Shown: piece by piece, positions 8,020 to 19,639 of the stretch
Position numbering within the stretch: position 1 is the first letter of the stretch
Layout of the letters: each line of letters begins with the position of its first letter
Assembly (NCBI GenBank): GCA_035295745.1
Contig: DATGIL010000023.1
Span: forward strand, 186,001-250,000
Direction: 5' to 3'
DNA from: JAIQFL01 sp035295745
GTDB lineage: Bacteria > Acidobacteriota > Terriglobia > Bryobacterales > Bryobacteraceae
Length of the DNA stretch: 64,000 bases
Program-made: the position numbers and the translations under genes
Notes under the pieces: generated by a model
Database searches by the model: none
What the model saw: the letters and a program-made list of their open reading frames with translations, nothing else
What the model was told of the DNA's origin: nothing

Positions 8020-9465
8020 CTACTGAGAGTCTCCCGGCCGTGGGTGAGGCGGTGCGAAGAATGGGAACGTGGTGCTGAAGGTGGCGTCGTTGTTGTTGTT
8101 GCTGTATGTGCCGAGGCTGCTATCCGGGCCGATGAAGTCCGTACCTTGCAGGACGACGAGGACTCGGTAATCCGAGGGGAAGTTGAGCGCGCCCGCCCGG
8201 GCAGTTCCGCTTCCCGGAATGGTGAGACCGGGAACCAGTCCCGACGGGAAGTTGACGTCCGCGAGTTGCCGGAGCACGCTCAGGGCGATATCGATGACGT
8301 CGTCCGACGGGCGGCGTCCGTTGGTCAGACCGATCTGGCCGATCTGCAGATCGTTCGGATCCGCATCCAAAGCGAGGCGGAGGACATCGGGCACCAGCGC
8401 AGTGCGCAACAGGTCCTTGCTGGTGTTAGGGAAGTTGGCGGGCAGAAGCAGCGGTGCGCCGTTCGGGGCCGCGGTAACGCCCAGAGCCTGCAGCAGACCG
8501 GCTCGGGAGGCGATGGTATTTCCGGTGCCGTCGTTGTCACTGGTAGTGAGCGCATCCGGAACGAAACCCGACCAGCGAACCTTGTCATCCGAGGGAACCC
8601 CGGCGTTGAAAGCGTCCTTCATCGCGCTGGGAATGAACACGGTGTTGAATACCGGCTGTCCCATGCGTTCGAATTGCACGTACGAATCGTCGACATACGG
8701 AGCGCTTACGGTGCCCCAAATATTGTAGATGTTGCCGCGGTTCTGGAAGAAGCCCGGGCTAAGCGAGCCGATCGGAACGGAGACGATGATGTAGGATGCG
8801 TTGAAGCCGGAGAAGGTGTCGATCCCGCTGAGGCCGTTAGCACCCACCGGGCGGCCGGTCAACGGGCCGAGCGGTGAACTGGCGACCCCACGGAACAACT
8901 GGGTGGCTCCGGTTTGGATCCGCGAGAACTGGGCGAAGTCGAACGTGAACGGATCGTCGCGCAGTCCGGCGTACACCTGAACGTTATTGCTGTTGATAAC
9001 GGTATTGACCGGGCCAGTTACATCGATGGCCGGAGATGTCATCAAAGTGTTGATCGCGCCTGTGGAACCCGGGTCCGAAGGCCCGATACGTACATGAACG
9101 GTCTGTGCGCTTGCCGCGACGCTGGCGGCATCCTTGAACGTCACCTGTATGCTGTAGTCTTCGACGTAGTCTCCAGTGCTATCGATCTTGAACTGGTACA
9201 GGAAGCCGGTGGAGAACCGGTAGGTGGTGCTTGATGCCGGCACCGCGAACGGATTGACGCCCATGGCGAAGACGACTCGCGTCCGGTCGTTGGGATCGAG
9301 AAAAGCAAAAACATCGGTTATGTCGCCTTCGGGAGCACCATCCACCGTGGGCGCATCCCGGTGGTCGGCAGCTCGTGCCGGCGACGAAGTCAAGGTCAAC
9401 CACGCTGCGGAACCCAGTAGCGCGGCGAAAAGGAACAGAGGGCCTGCTGAGACCTTCCTACGCAT
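8020..9465 (-). CDS. DUF4331-family secreted protein
   Basis: 481 residues, signal peptide through SSPARAA followed at once by DHRDAPTVDGAPEGDITDVF, the diagnostic start of DUF4331 proteins. The rest is beta-rich and ends in a Phe-rich segment. A GAGGAGG box precedes the ATG. The family's biochemical role is not established; members are secreted or periplasmic. It is the first gene of a two-gene unit with the TPR protein. Confidence 0.85.
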   Translation of the reverse strand: MRRKVSAGPLFLFAALLGSAAWLTLTSSPARAADHRDAPTVDGAPEGDITDVFAFLDPNDRTRVVFAMGVNPFAVPASSTTYRFSTGFLYQFKIDSTGDYVEDYSIQVTFKDAASVAASAQTVHVRIGPSDPGSTGAINTLMTSPAIDVTGPVNTVINSNNVQVYAGLRDDPFTFDFAQFSRIQTGATQLFRGVASSPLGPLTGRPVGANGLSGIDTFSGFNASYIIVSVPIGSLSPGFFQNRGNIYNIWGTVSAPYVDDSYVQFERMGQPVFNTVFIPSAMKDAFNAGVPSDDKVRWSGFVPDALTTSDNDGTGNTIASRAGLLQALGVTAAPNGAPLLLPANFPNTSKDLLRTALVPDVLRLALDADPNDLQIGQIGLTNGRRPSDDVIDIALSVLRQLADVNFPSGLVPGLTIPGSGTARAGALNFPSDYRVLVVLQGTDFIGPDSSLGTYSNNNNDATFSTTFPFFAPPHPRPGDSQ

Positions 9466-9625
9466 CCATACCTCCTCAGAGTTGAAACCAAAAGTTAGTA
9501 TAGGGTACTACGAAAAGCAGGTACGAATCGGATTTAACTTCACTAATCGATTTAGAATCAGAGATTCAGAGGGTACTGATCAGCACCCGGAGGCGTGATG
9601 GCGGTCCCAGGGCGGGGAGGCGAGG

Positions 9626-10177
9626 TCAAACGTGAGGCTGGATTCTTGCGAAAAGCTTTTTTACCGGGATCTGAAGTCCCGGTATTAGGGCAGTCGAAAG
9701 GATGGAGTCCTCGTCCAGAATCTGTTTGCCGCGATCGGAAAACACCCAGACCTCGCGCGACTCCGTGTCGACAATCCAAACTTCCCGCGTACCACATTTG
9801 CGATAGCGGTTCTTTTGTTCTATCAGCGAATGAAAAGTATCGTTTGCCGAAACGATCTCGATCGCCAGGTCGGGAACGAATCTCTGCACTCGCTTGTTTC
9901 TCTGGATGAAGGCTACTTTTTCCGTACCGAAAAAGCTCACATCCGGGGCATGTGCATTCCCGTCGAAGTCATACTCCTGTTCGCCAAGCACCTCGCCGAG
10001 ATTTCTCTCAAGAACGAATGGTAGAAGCAGAACTACGGCCCAGTCCCTAGTCTTGTTGTGATCCGGAACGTTTCCAGGCGCTTCCACCAACTCTCCCTGC
10101 ACGAGTTCGTGGCCTTCCGCCACTTCTTGCGGGAGGCGCTCGAAATCGTCGATTGTCAAACGAGTGGTGGACGCCAC
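9626..10177 (-). CDS. Uma2-family (DUF820) putative endonuclease, copy 1
   Basis: The GTG at 10177, with AAGGAG 6 nt upstream, gives 183 residues beginning ASTTRLTIDDFERLP, colinear with the neighbouring copy; the longer start at 10195 would place the ribosome site inside the gene. The PD-(D/E)xK-like core of Uma2 is visible: E-x-D-F in EQEYDFDGNAHAPDVSFFG, then VPDLAIEIVSANDTF, then YRKCGTREVWIVD. Most members have no assigned function and occur in many paralogues per genome. It follows the second copy after 30 bp. Confidence 0.85.
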   Translation of the reverse strand: MASTTRLTIDDFERLPQEVAEGHELVQGELVEAPGNVPDHNKTRDWAVVLLLPFVLERNLGEVLGEQEYDFDGNAHAPDVSFFGTEKVAFIQRNKRVQRFVPDLAIEIVSANDTFHSLIEQKNRYRKCGTREVWIVDTESREVWVFSDRGKQILDEDSILSTALIPGLQIPVKKLFARIQPHV

Positions 10178-10207
10178 ACGGCTCTCCTTGAACAAACCCG
10201 GTGCTGA

Positions 10208-10750
10208 TTAATTATATGCTTCGAAGAGCTGAAAGAGCGCAATTTGGAGGCCCGGAATGAGGGGCGTCGACAACTCTCGGTCCCCTCTCACTATCCGGTC
10301 CCCGCTGTCGGAATACACCAGCACTTCCCGCGCCGCTGGCGAGATGATCCAAACCTCGGCTGTGCCGCAACGGCGATAGCGGTCTTTCTTGCGAGCCACC
10401 GAATCGAAGGTGTCGCTCGGAGAAACGATCTCGATGGCGAGATCGGGCACGAATTTTTGCACCCGTCTCTTCCGTTCCAACAGCGGTACTTTTTCGCGGC
10501 CGAAGAAGGTGATATCCGGCGCATGAGCATTGCCGCCGAAGTCGTACTCCTGCTCGCTAAGCACCATTCCGAGGTTATGTTCACGAACAAACGGCCGCGC
10601 GACCTCGTTCAGGAAGTCTCGCGTTAAATTATGCTCCGGGTTGTTTCCAGGCACTTCAACCAACTCTCCATCCACTAGTTCGTGGCCTTCCGCGATTTCC
10701 TGCGGAAGGCGCTCGAAATCGTCAATCGTCAGACGAGTGCTGGTTGCCAC
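10208..10750 (-). CDS. Uma2-family (DUF820) putative endonuclease, copy 2
   Basis: 180 residues, about two-thirds identical to copy 1 by eye. The same motifs are present: EQEYDFGGNAHAPDITFFG, VPDLAIEIVSPSDTFDS, YRRCGTAEVWIISP. It lies 11 bp downstream of rho and upstream of copy 1, so the pair probably arose by tandem duplication and may be read through from rho. Function is unknown beyond the nuclease-like fold. Confidence 0.85.
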   Translation of the reverse strand: MATSTRLTIDDFERLPQEIAEGHELVDGELVEVPGNNPEHNLTRDFLNEVARPFVREHNLGMVLSEQEYDFGGNAHAPDITFFGREKVPLLERKRRVQKFVPDLAIEIVSPSDTFDSVARKKDRYRRCGTAEVWIISPAAREVLVYSDSGDRIVRGDRELSTPLIPGLQIALFQLFEAYN

Positions 10751-10761
10751 CAGGGCCTCCT

Positions 10762-12561
<1,800 letters not shown>

Positions 12562-13117
12562 ATTTCCCTCACTCCCCGGCCGGTCAAGGCCGAGAACGGC
12601 AGCGGCTCAACGCCTTCCTGGCGGATGGCGCGGAGTCCGTGCTCTTGCTCAGATTGATTCAACTTGTCCGTTTTTGTGGCGACTACCAGATATTCTCTGC
12701 CGTGATACTCCAGCCACCGCTTCAGGTCGAGATCCTTATCCATCCATCCGCGGCGGGAATCGAGTATCAGACACGATAGCTTAAGGCTATCCCTGTTTTC
12801 CAAATACTGCTCAATCAGCTTCTTCCAGGCCTCCTGGTGTCCCGCGGGAACTCGAGCGTACCCATATCCCGGAAGGTCCACCAGGTAAAAGGTCCCGTCC
12901 ACTTGATAAAAGTTAATCGTTTGTGTGCGGCCTGGTGTGTTGCTGGTAAAAGCCAGCCCTTTTTGGCCGGTGAGGGCGTTGATGAGGCTGGACTTTCCTA
13001 CGTTACTTCTCCCTAAGAATGCGATTTCTGGAAGCCGGTCGGAGGGAAACTCGACCGGCTTCGCGGCACTGATAATAAACTTTGCTGGCAAAGAACTTAG
13101 CCCTACTGGGGCCGAGG

Positions 13118-15535
13118 CTAGTGCGCCCGAGTTTCTTCGACCGCCTGTGACTCGAGTGCCGGATTACCAGGAGGCATCGGCAACGCCACAAGTTCCCGCT
13201 CCAACGCGATCTTCAGAACCTCGTCCATCGATTCCACGAAGTTGATTTTCATGGTTTGCTTGATCGCGTCTGGAATATCGGGCAGATCCTTCTCGTTCTC
13301 CTTCGGAACGATTGCCTCCCGAATCCCATGGCGATGCGCCGCCATGAGCTTCTCCTTGAGTCCCCCGATCGGCAGTACTTTTCCGCGTAACGTGATCTCG
13401 CCGGTCATGGCGACATCACCCCGTACCGGGATGCGGGTTAGCGCGCTGCAAATCGTGGTGGCCAGCGTAATTCCAGCCGAAGGCCCATCCTTCGGAATGG
13501 CGCCCTCGGGAATATGGATGTGAAGGTCGAGATTACGGTAGAAATCGCGGGGCAGGCCGAACAGATGCGCACGCGAGCGGATGTAGCTCATAGCCGCCTG
13601 CGCCGACTCCTGCATCACTTCGCCTAACTTGCCGGTGACGGTCAGCTTGCCTTTGCCCTCCATCAGGGTACATTCCACCGTGAGAATCTGGCCGCCCACT
13701 TCCGTCCACGCCAGCCCCACCGCAGCGCCCACCTCGTTGCGCTTCTCCGCTTCCAGGTCGCGGAACTTCCACGGGCCGAGTAATTCGGGAAGCTTTTCGC
13801 CATCGATCACGGCCTTCGGAAGCTGTTTCTTCTCCTTGCCGCTCTCGCTGTTTACTACCTGGCGTGCGATCTTGCGGCAGACATTCCCAATTTCCCTCTC
13901 CAGATTACGAACACCGGCTTCCCGGCTGTAATACTGGATCAGGCCGCCAATTCCGGAGTCTGCGAACTCGATCCGGTCCTTGGAAAGTCCGGTGGCTTCC
14001 ATCTGTTTCCGCACCAGGAAGCGCTTGGCGATCTCCATCTTCTCCAACTCGGTGTAGCCGGAAAGACGAATGACTTCCATGCGATCCTGCAACGCCGGCG
14101 GAATCGTATGCAGTACGTTTGCAGTGGCGATGAAAAAGACTTGGCTCAGATCGTACTCGACATCCAGGTAGTGATCCACGAACATGAAGTTCTGTTCGGG
14201 GTCGAGCACTTCCAGTAGGGCAGCCGAGGGGTCGCCACGGAAGTCCATAGACATCTTGTCGACTTCGTCGAGCATGAAAACCGGGTTCCGGGTGCCCGAC
14301 TTCTTCATCATTTGCACGACTTGGCCGGGCAGGGCGCCGATGTAAGTGCGCCGATGGCCGCGGATTTCAGCCTCATCGCGCACTCCGCCGAGGGACATGC
14401 GGACGAATTTGCGTCCCGTCGCCTTCGCGATCGACATGCCGAGCGAAGTTTTACCCACGCCAGGAGGGCCTACGAAGCAGAGAATCGAACCCTTAGGATT
14501 CTTGACCAGCCGGCGCACCGCCAGGAACTCCAGGATGCGTTCCTTGATCTTCTCCAGCCCGTAGTGGTCGGCTTCCAATACCTTTTCGGCGAATTTCAGG
14601 TCGCGGATCTCTTTGGACTTCTTCTTCCATGGCACCGCCAGGAGCCAATCGAGATAGTTGCGCGACACCGTGGATTCGGCGGACATCGGCGGCATATTTT
14701 CCAGCCGCTTCAACTCCGCCATGGCCTTCTCCAGGGCGTCGGGCGTCATGCCAGAGGTCTCGATTCGCTTCTTCAGCTCATCGATTTCACTCTTCTCGCC
14801 GCGGCCCAGCTCCTTCTGGATGGCCTTGATCTTCTCGTTGAGGTAGTATTCCTTTTGCGCCTTTTCCATCTGGCGCTTGACGCGTCCCTGGATAGTGCGG
14901 TCGACATTGAGCTTCTCGATCTCGATATCGAGCATCTCGGCGACCCGCGTGAGGCGGTCGATGGGATCGAAAATTTCGAGCAGTTCCTGCTTTTCTTCGA
15001 TGGTGAGCTGGAGGTTGGCGCCCACCGTGTCGGCCAGTTTGCCCGGATCGTCCACCCGGATGGCCGCGATCATGGTCTCGTAGTTGAGGTTTTGGCTCAG
15101 CTTGACATACTGCTCGAACAGACCGGTCACCCGGCTCACTAGGGCGTCCAATTGCTGTCCGGATTCCACTTTGTAAGCGGAAGTACGTACGGTGGCACGG
15201 AAAAAGCCTTCCTCGTCGGCCACCGAAACGACCTTGCCGCGTTCCACACCTTCAACTAGAACTTTAATATTTCCGTCCGGCAGCTTGAGGCTCTGCACGA
15301 TGTTGACGATGGTCCCTACGCTATAGATTTCATTTGGCTTAGGTTCATCGATTGAGGCGTCGTGCTGGGTGGCGAGGAAGATTTTCTTATCCCCCGCCAT
15401 GGCCTCTTCCAACGCGCGGACGCTGGATTCCCGACCTACCACGAACGGCGTCATCATGAACGGAAAGATGACGACGTCCCGAATGGGCATCATGGGAAGT
15501 CGTTTTGTATCGGATTTTTCCTTAGAAGTAAGCAT
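13118..15535 (-). CDS. lon: ATP-dependent protease Lon
   Basis: 805 residues, normal length for LonA. The N-terminal substrate domain starts LPMMPIRDVVIFPFMMTPFV. The AAA+ module has Walker A GPPGVGKTSLGM and Walker B VFMLDEVDKM. The C-terminal protease domain carries the Ser in PKDGPSAGITLAT and the Lys in GGLKEKLMAAHRHGI, forming the Ser-Lys dyad. GGGGAG precedes the ATG. It degrades misfolded and regulatory proteins in the cytoplasm. It lies 85 bp downstream of clpX. Confidence 0.97.
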   Translation of the reverse strand: MLTSKEKSDTKRLPMMPIRDVVIFPFMMTPFVVGRESSVRALEEAMAGDKKIFLATQHDASIDEPKPNEIYSVGTIVNIVQSLKLPDGNIKVLVEGVERGKVVSVADEEGFFRATVRTSAYKVESGQQLDALVSRVTGLFEQYVKLSQNLNYETMIAAIRVDDPGKLADTVGANLQLTIEEKQELLEIFDPIDRLTRVAEMLDIEIEKLNVDRTIQGRVKRQMEKAQKEYYLNEKIKAIQKELGRGEKSEIDELKKRIETSGMTPDALEKAMAELKRLENMPPMSAESTVSRNYLDWLLAVPWKKKSKEIRDLKFAEKVLEADHYGLEKIKERILEFLAVRRLVKNPKGSILCFVGPPGVGKTSLGMSIAKATGRKFVRMSLGGVRDEAEIRGHRRTYIGALPGQVVQMMKKSGTRNPVFMLDEVDKMSMDFRGDPSAALLEVLDPEQNFMFVDHYLDVEYDLSQVFFIATANVLHTIPPALQDRMEVIRLSGYTELEKMEIAKRFLVRKQMEATGLSKDRIEFADSGIGGLIQYYSREAGVRNLEREIGNVCRKIARQVVNSESGKEKKQLPKAVIDGEKLPELLGPWKFRDLEAEKRNEVGAAVGLAWTEVGGQILTVECTLMEGKGKLTVTGKLGEVMQESAQAAMSYIRSRAHLFGLPRDFYRNLDLHIHIPEGAIPKDGPSAGITLATTICSALTRIPVRGDVAMTGEITLRGKVLPIGGLKEKLMAAHRHGIREAIVPKENEKDLPDIPDAIKQTMKINFVESMDEVLKIALERELVALPMPPGNPALESQAVEETRAH

Positions 15536-15620
15536 TGTTCTCCCCGGTAGGATGGACCCAATCCACCGGTCCCCTGCAAAGTGCGGTAAGTGCCCCGTCG
15601 GGGCTGGGCATGCCCGGCCG

Positions 15621-16886
15621 TTAACCGGCCTTTTCTAATATTGTAAGACTGATTTTCTGTGCCAGCACCATTTCTTTGGTGACCTGGAATTCGCGGACCT
15701 TCTTGTACGAAGGCAGGTAGTACATCAGATCCAACATTAAGTCTTCGAGAATCATGCGCAATCCGCGCGCACCTACCTTGCGCTCCATAGCCAGGTCGGC
15801 GATTGCTTCCAAAGCGTCGTCGCTGAACTTGAGGCGTACATTCTCGAACTCGAACAACTTCTGATACTGCTTGATGATGGCGTTTTTGGGCCGCGCCAGG
15901 ATCTGGATCAGGGCAGAGCGATCCAAGTCCTCCAAAACCGCCGACACCGGCAACCGCCCGATGAACTCCGGGATGAATCCGAACTTGATCAGGTCGATCG
16001 GTTGCGCTTGAGAGAGCAAGTCGATATCGCGGCGGCCGCTCAAACTGCGCGGGCCGCTCTTGTCTTCCTCCTGGAGGAAGCCCATTGACTTTTTGCCGGT
16101 GCGCCGGGCGATCACCTTTTCGAGCCCCACAAATGCCCCGCCACAGATGAACAGGATGTTGGTGGTGTCTACTGGGGTGAACTCCTGGTGAGGATGCTTC
16201 CGGCCACCCTGTGGCGGCACATTAGCGACCGTGCCTTCCAGGATCTTCAGCAGAGCTTGCTGGACGCCTTCGCCCGAAACGTCACGTGTGATCGACGGAT
16301 TTTCGTCCTTGCGGCAGATCTTGTCGATTTCGTCGATGTAAATGATTCCCTGCTGGCACTTCTGAACGTCCCCGTCGGCAGCTTGCAGGAGCTTGAGAAT
16401 GATATTCTCGACGTCTTCGCCGACGTATCCTGCCTCAGTCAGAGTGGTAGCATCGACAATCGCGAAGGGAACGTCTAATATCTTCGCTAAAGTCTGTGCC
16501 ATCAATGTTTTGCCGGTACCCGTGGGCCCGATCAGCAGGATATTGGACTTCTGCAGCTCGACTTCCGTATTACGCAGGCGATTCATGTGAATCCGCTTGC
16601 AGTGGTTGTAAACGGCGACAGCGAGCTTCTTCTTGGTCGCTTCCTGGCCGATCACGTACTGGTCGAGAAACTCCTTCACTTCCAGCGGCTTCGGGATTTT
16701 ATTGGGGGTTCCCGAGGGGGGCTCGACTTTGTCATCTTCCAAAATCGAGTTGCAAACGGCAATGCACTCGTCGCAAATGTACGCGCGAGGATAGTCGCTG
16801 GGGGAAGAGATGAGCTTTCCGACTACGTCCTGACTCTTATGACAAAACGAACAGCGTAAAGCATCATCGGATCCGGCACGCTTCAA
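15621..16886 (-). CDS. clpX: ATP-dependent Clp protease ATP-binding subunit ClpX
   Basis: 421 residues. The N-terminal zinc-binding domain has CSFCHKS and later CDECIAVC. The AAA+ motor has Walker A GPTGTGKTLMAQTLA, Walker B GIIYIDEIDKICR, and the VGARGLRMILEDLMLD sensor region. The start is TTG at 16886 with GAGGAG 9 nt upstream. ClpX unfolds substrates for ClpP, but clpP is not adjacent here. A good promoter lies 88-116 bp upstream. Confidence 0.97.
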   Translation of the reverse strand: MKRAGSDDALRCSFCHKSQDVVGKLISSPSDYPRAYICDECIAVCNSILEDDKVEPPSGTPNKIPKPLEVKEFLDQYVIGQEATKKKLAVAVYNHCKRIHMNRLRNTEVELQKSNILLIGPTGTGKTLMAQTLAKILDVPFAIVDATTLTEAGYVGEDVENIILKLLQAADGDVQKCQQGIIYIDEIDKICRKDENPSITRDVSGEGVQQALLKILEGTVANVPPQGGRKHPHQEFTPVDTTNILFICGGAFVGLEKVIARRTGKKSMGFLQEEDKSGPRSLSGRRDIDLLSQAQPIDLIKFGFIPEFIGRLPVSAVLEDLDRSALIQILARPKNAIIKQYQKLFEFENVRLKFSDDALEAIADLAMERKVGARGLRMILEDLMLDLMYYLPSYKKVREFQVTKEMVLAQKISLTILEKAG

Positions 16887-16973
16887 GCAGTTTTTCTCCT
16901 CTTCCGCCCGAGTGGCTCGGGAGAGCAGCTCCCGGGTTCCTCCGGAGTAGGGAACGTTCTCAGTTTCGTTTCT

Positions 16974-17002
16974 ATTATCACCTGAACTGCGTTCCTTGGC
17001 AA
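16974..17002 (-). promoter_or_regulatory. Sigma70-type promoter upstream of clpX
   Basis: On the minus strand, -35 TTGCCA (17002-16997) and -10 GATAAT (16979-16974) are separated by exactly 17 bp. The predicted leader of about 80 nt contains a hairpin with arms CGGGAG and CTCCCG (16918-16934). This suggests clpX-lon-engB-rho can be transcribed independently of tig. Confidence 0.6.
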
Positions 17003-17064
17003 TGTAATCTAAAGACTAGGGCGCGGACCGTAGTACCTGTGGGGGTGTGGTTTTCAGAATCCGC

Positions 17065-18333
17065 TTATGCCTCTGCGGTTTTACGCGCATGCTCGAATAA
17101 AAAGTTAAGTGTCTTTTCAGTCTGGATATGGGAGGCGATCCGGTCCATGGTGCCGTCCTTCTCGAAGCGCATTTGGACTGCGGCCACTGGCTCACGGCTC
17201 TGTCGCGCCTGTCTCTCCACCTCCTTATTGACTTCGTCGCGGGTTGGCAGGATCGATTCCCTTTCCGCAATTCGGCCCAACAGCATCGAAGCTTTGACTT
17301 CGTCTTTGGCCTTGTCCCGTTGGGTTTCCCGCCATTTTTCCCAGTTCACATTCAGCGAACGGGCATCCATTCCCTGTTCCGCGAACATTCGGGCCGTCTG
17401 TTCCATGCGGCTTTTGAGCTGCCGTTCAATATAGTACTCGGGAACCGGAAAATCGTGCTGGGCCACAAGCTTATCCACGATTTTCGTCTTGGCTTCCTGC
17501 TGTGCCTCGAATTCCCGTTGGCCGAAAATAGCCCGGCGGATGGCTTCCCGTAACTCGTCGACCGTGCGATAGTCACCCAGATCCTGGGCGAACTCTTCGT
17601 TGATCTCGGGTAGCTCTTTTCTGCGGAGGCCCTTCACCAGCGCGTGAAACTTGACCGTCTTGCCCGCAAGCCGCGCAGAACCATAGTTGTCGGGATAAGT
17701 GACCTCGAAATCCTTTTCGTCCCCCGGCGAGAGGCCGCGCAGATTCTCGCTGAACGCCGCCATGGTATCGGGCCCGTTGATTTCGAGAACCATTTCGTCC
17801 TGCTTCATCGGCTCGCCTTCAATTCCGGAAAGGCTTTGCAGGGCGACCACGGCGTGGTCACCGTCTTCGATCGGGCGCGGGTCGATGTTGATGTACTCCG
17901 CCTTCTGGTTCCGCAGCTCCTCGAGGCGCTTGTCGATGTCGGCATCGGTCACCTCGGGATCGTGATAAGGCACTTCGACCCCCTTGTACTCCTGCAGTTC
18001 GACCTCGGGAAATACCTCAAACTCCGCCTTGAAGCGGAGGGGTTCGCCATCGTGAAAGTGAACGTCGCTGACATCAGGCCGTCCCACCAGATGGAGGTTT
18101 TCCGCCTCGATTTGCTGTTGGAGATATTTCGGGACGAGACTTTCGAGAACCCGCTGCCGGATTTCGCCTGCAAACTGCTTGCGGATCAACGTGGCAGGCG
18201 CTTTTCCCGGGCGAAAGCCGGGGAGTTTGGCGCGCTTCTGAACGTCGGCCGTAACACGGCCCGTCTCGCTCTCCACTTCATCAACAGGGACGGAAATCTC
18301 CAGCGAGTGCCTGCAACCTTCTACTAAAGCCAA
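17065..18333 (-). CDS. tig: Trigger factor (ribosome-associated chaperone / prolyl isomerase)
   Basis: 422 residues. The ribosome-binding N-domain has the signature PGFRPGKAPATLI. An FKBP-like PPIase domain follows (about residues 150-245, DEKDFEVTYPDNY, GKTVKFHALVKGL), then the long helical C-domain. It binds nascent chains at the exit tunnel. The start is TTG with only a weak ribosome site (AGGT). The usual bacterial order tig-clpP-clpX is broken here: only 178 bp separate tig from clpX. Confidence 0.95.
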   Translation of the reverse strand: MALVEGCRHSLEISVPVDEVESETGRVTADVQKRAKLPGFRPGKAPATLIRKQFAGEIRQRVLESLVPKYLQQQIEAENLHLVGRPDVSDVHFHDGEPLRFKAEFEVFPEVELQEYKGVEVPYHDPEVTDADIDKRLEELRNQKAEYINIDPRPIEDGDHAVVALQSLSGIEGEPMKQDEMVLEINGPDTMAAFSENLRGLSPGDEKDFEVTYPDNYGSARLAGKTVKFHALVKGLRRKELPEINEEFAQDLGDYRTVDELREAIRRAIFGQREFEAQQEAKTKIVDKLVAQHDFPVPEYYIERQLKSRMEQTARMFAEQGMDARSLNVNWEKWRETQRDKAKDEVKASMLLGRIAERESILPTRDEVNKEVERQARQSREPVAAVQMRFEKDGTMDRIASHIQTEKTLNFLFEHARKTAEA

Positions 18334-18363
18334 GTGGATTTGACCTCGGGAAAGAAACGATCG

Positions 18364-18385
18364 GTGCTAAGTCTCATGTTAGCAC
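18364..18385. promoter_or_regulatory. Inverted repeat in the tig leader
   Basis: Arms GTGCTAA (18364-18370) and TTAGCAC (18379-18385) separated by 8 bp, 31 bp upstream of the tig start. It is a perfect 7-bp inverted repeat and may be an operator or leader hairpin. No T-run follows, so it is not a simple terminator. Confidence 0.35.
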
Positions 18386-18473
18386 GATATGGCCACTTTG
18401 GGGGATGCGGCGGGCAGCCTCATCCAGCGCTCACCGCGAAGGCCAAGTGCGGGGAGCAGAGGTCCGTGATAGT

Positions 18474-19496
18474 TCATTGCGCCTGATTCAACCATTGCTC
18501 CCGGATTTGTCTCACAAAAGCGTCCGGATCAATCGCCTCGAACAACACCGGGGCTTCAGCCGGATCCTTGGGTGGCAGCAGAACGAAGCGCTTGCCGTCG
18601 GCCCAATAGATCCTGGCTTTCTGACCGTTGGCCACGCGGTACCACCCGGAATGGTAATGCGCGTTGGAGAATCCATTCGTCCGCCCTTTCGGGCGCCACC
18701 CCTGGTCTATGTTCAGATCGACGACGCGCACGCCCGCCAAGTCTACCGTGCCGGCCTTGACCGTGACCGGATAGAAACGGTCGTGGACCGTTAACGCGCT
18801 CGAAGTCAGTGTCACATTCGGAGGTCCCGGAGAGTAGAGCATCACGAACGGCACGAACGAAAGCACGGCAATCGCGATCACGAATCCGGCGAACTTGGCA
18901 ATCAGACCAGCAGAAGAATGGCGCGTGGGCGAATGGGGTTCGGGGTTCGCACCATGCGTCGCCGGGAGAATCTGCAGAAAACCGGCGACGTCGTCGGGGC
19001 TGAATAGAGCAGTGATGGCCGGGGTCACGAGAACCACGGCGTTATCTCGATTCGTCAAGTACCACCAGCACCTGCCGAGCTTCGAGGTGCGGAACAGGCC
19101 GTAGTATCCGAAGAGCCCTCCGTTGCCCCACAATCGGATGCAGCCATCGAAATCGCTGGAGACCGCGCGTCGCGCCTCACGCAAGCCGTCGAGTGCGATC
19201 CGGACGTCGCCAATCAGGCGGTGCACGATGATCGCCTGATCCGAAATCTCGTAGCTCTGCGGAGACCAGGCAAGCGACACCAGGAAAACGACGGCAAACA
19301 GAGACCCGATCAGAATGCTATGGGTCAGAGCTATGGGGACCAGCAGGACGGCGCCTGCCACGCACGAAACCACTCTCGTCGTGCGATCATACGTGGCCGA
19401 GAACTTCACATCATTAATTGTAAGGGGCGGCGACGTCACGTGCTGCAGACCAACGACTGATAACTTCTTTCGTTTTCTGCGTCCATCGATGTTCAT
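18474..19496 (-). CDS. Membrane protein with bacterial PH-like domains
   Basis: 340 residues. Two adjacent hydrophobic helices (SCVAGAVLLVPIALTH, ILIGSLFAVVFLVSLAW, residues about 44-77) are followed by a PH-like domain: YEISDQAIIVHRLIGDVRIA, GNGGLFGYYGLFRTSKLG, WYLTNRDNAVVLVTP. A further TM helix lies near residue 205 (FAGFVIAIAVLSFVPFVML), then a second beta-rich domain with VTLTSSALTVHDRFYPV. The PH_10/bPH type is typical of membrane proteins of unknown role. It stands alone between tig and the TetR gene. Confidence 0.6.
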   Translation of the reverse strand: MNIDGRRKRKKLSVVGLQHVTSPPLTINDVKFSATYDRTTRVVSCVAGAVLLVPIALTHSILIGSLFAVVFLVSLAWSPQSYEISDQAIIVHRLIGDVRIALDGLREARRAVSSDFDGCIRLWGNGGLFGYYGLFRTSKLGRCWWYLTNRDNAVVLVTPAITALFSPDDVAGFLQILPATHGANPEPHSPTRHSSAGLIAKFAGFVIAIAVLSFVPFVMLYSPGPPNVTLTSSALTVHDRFYPVTVKAGTVDLAGVRVVDLNIDQGWRPKGRTNGFSNAHYHSGWYRVANGQKARIYWADGKRFVLLPPKDPAEAPVLFEAIDPDAFVRQIREQWLNQAQ

Positions 19497-19639
19497 CAGC
19501 GGCTAACCCTTTTTTCCGCAAATTTCTAAAGCAAACGACAAGATTTGCACGCACAAGGGGCTGCTATCGCTACTTGCGAATGGGGTCGTTCCAGGCGCTG
19601 CATGGTGCGCACAGCGTCGGAGAAATCCGAAATGGTGTT

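Noticed and set aside
18364..18385. CIRCE/HrcA operator upstream of tig
   Set aside because: CIRCE reads TTAGCACTC-N9-GAGTGCTAA; here the arms are in the opposite order and shorter, so it is recorded only as an inverted repeat.
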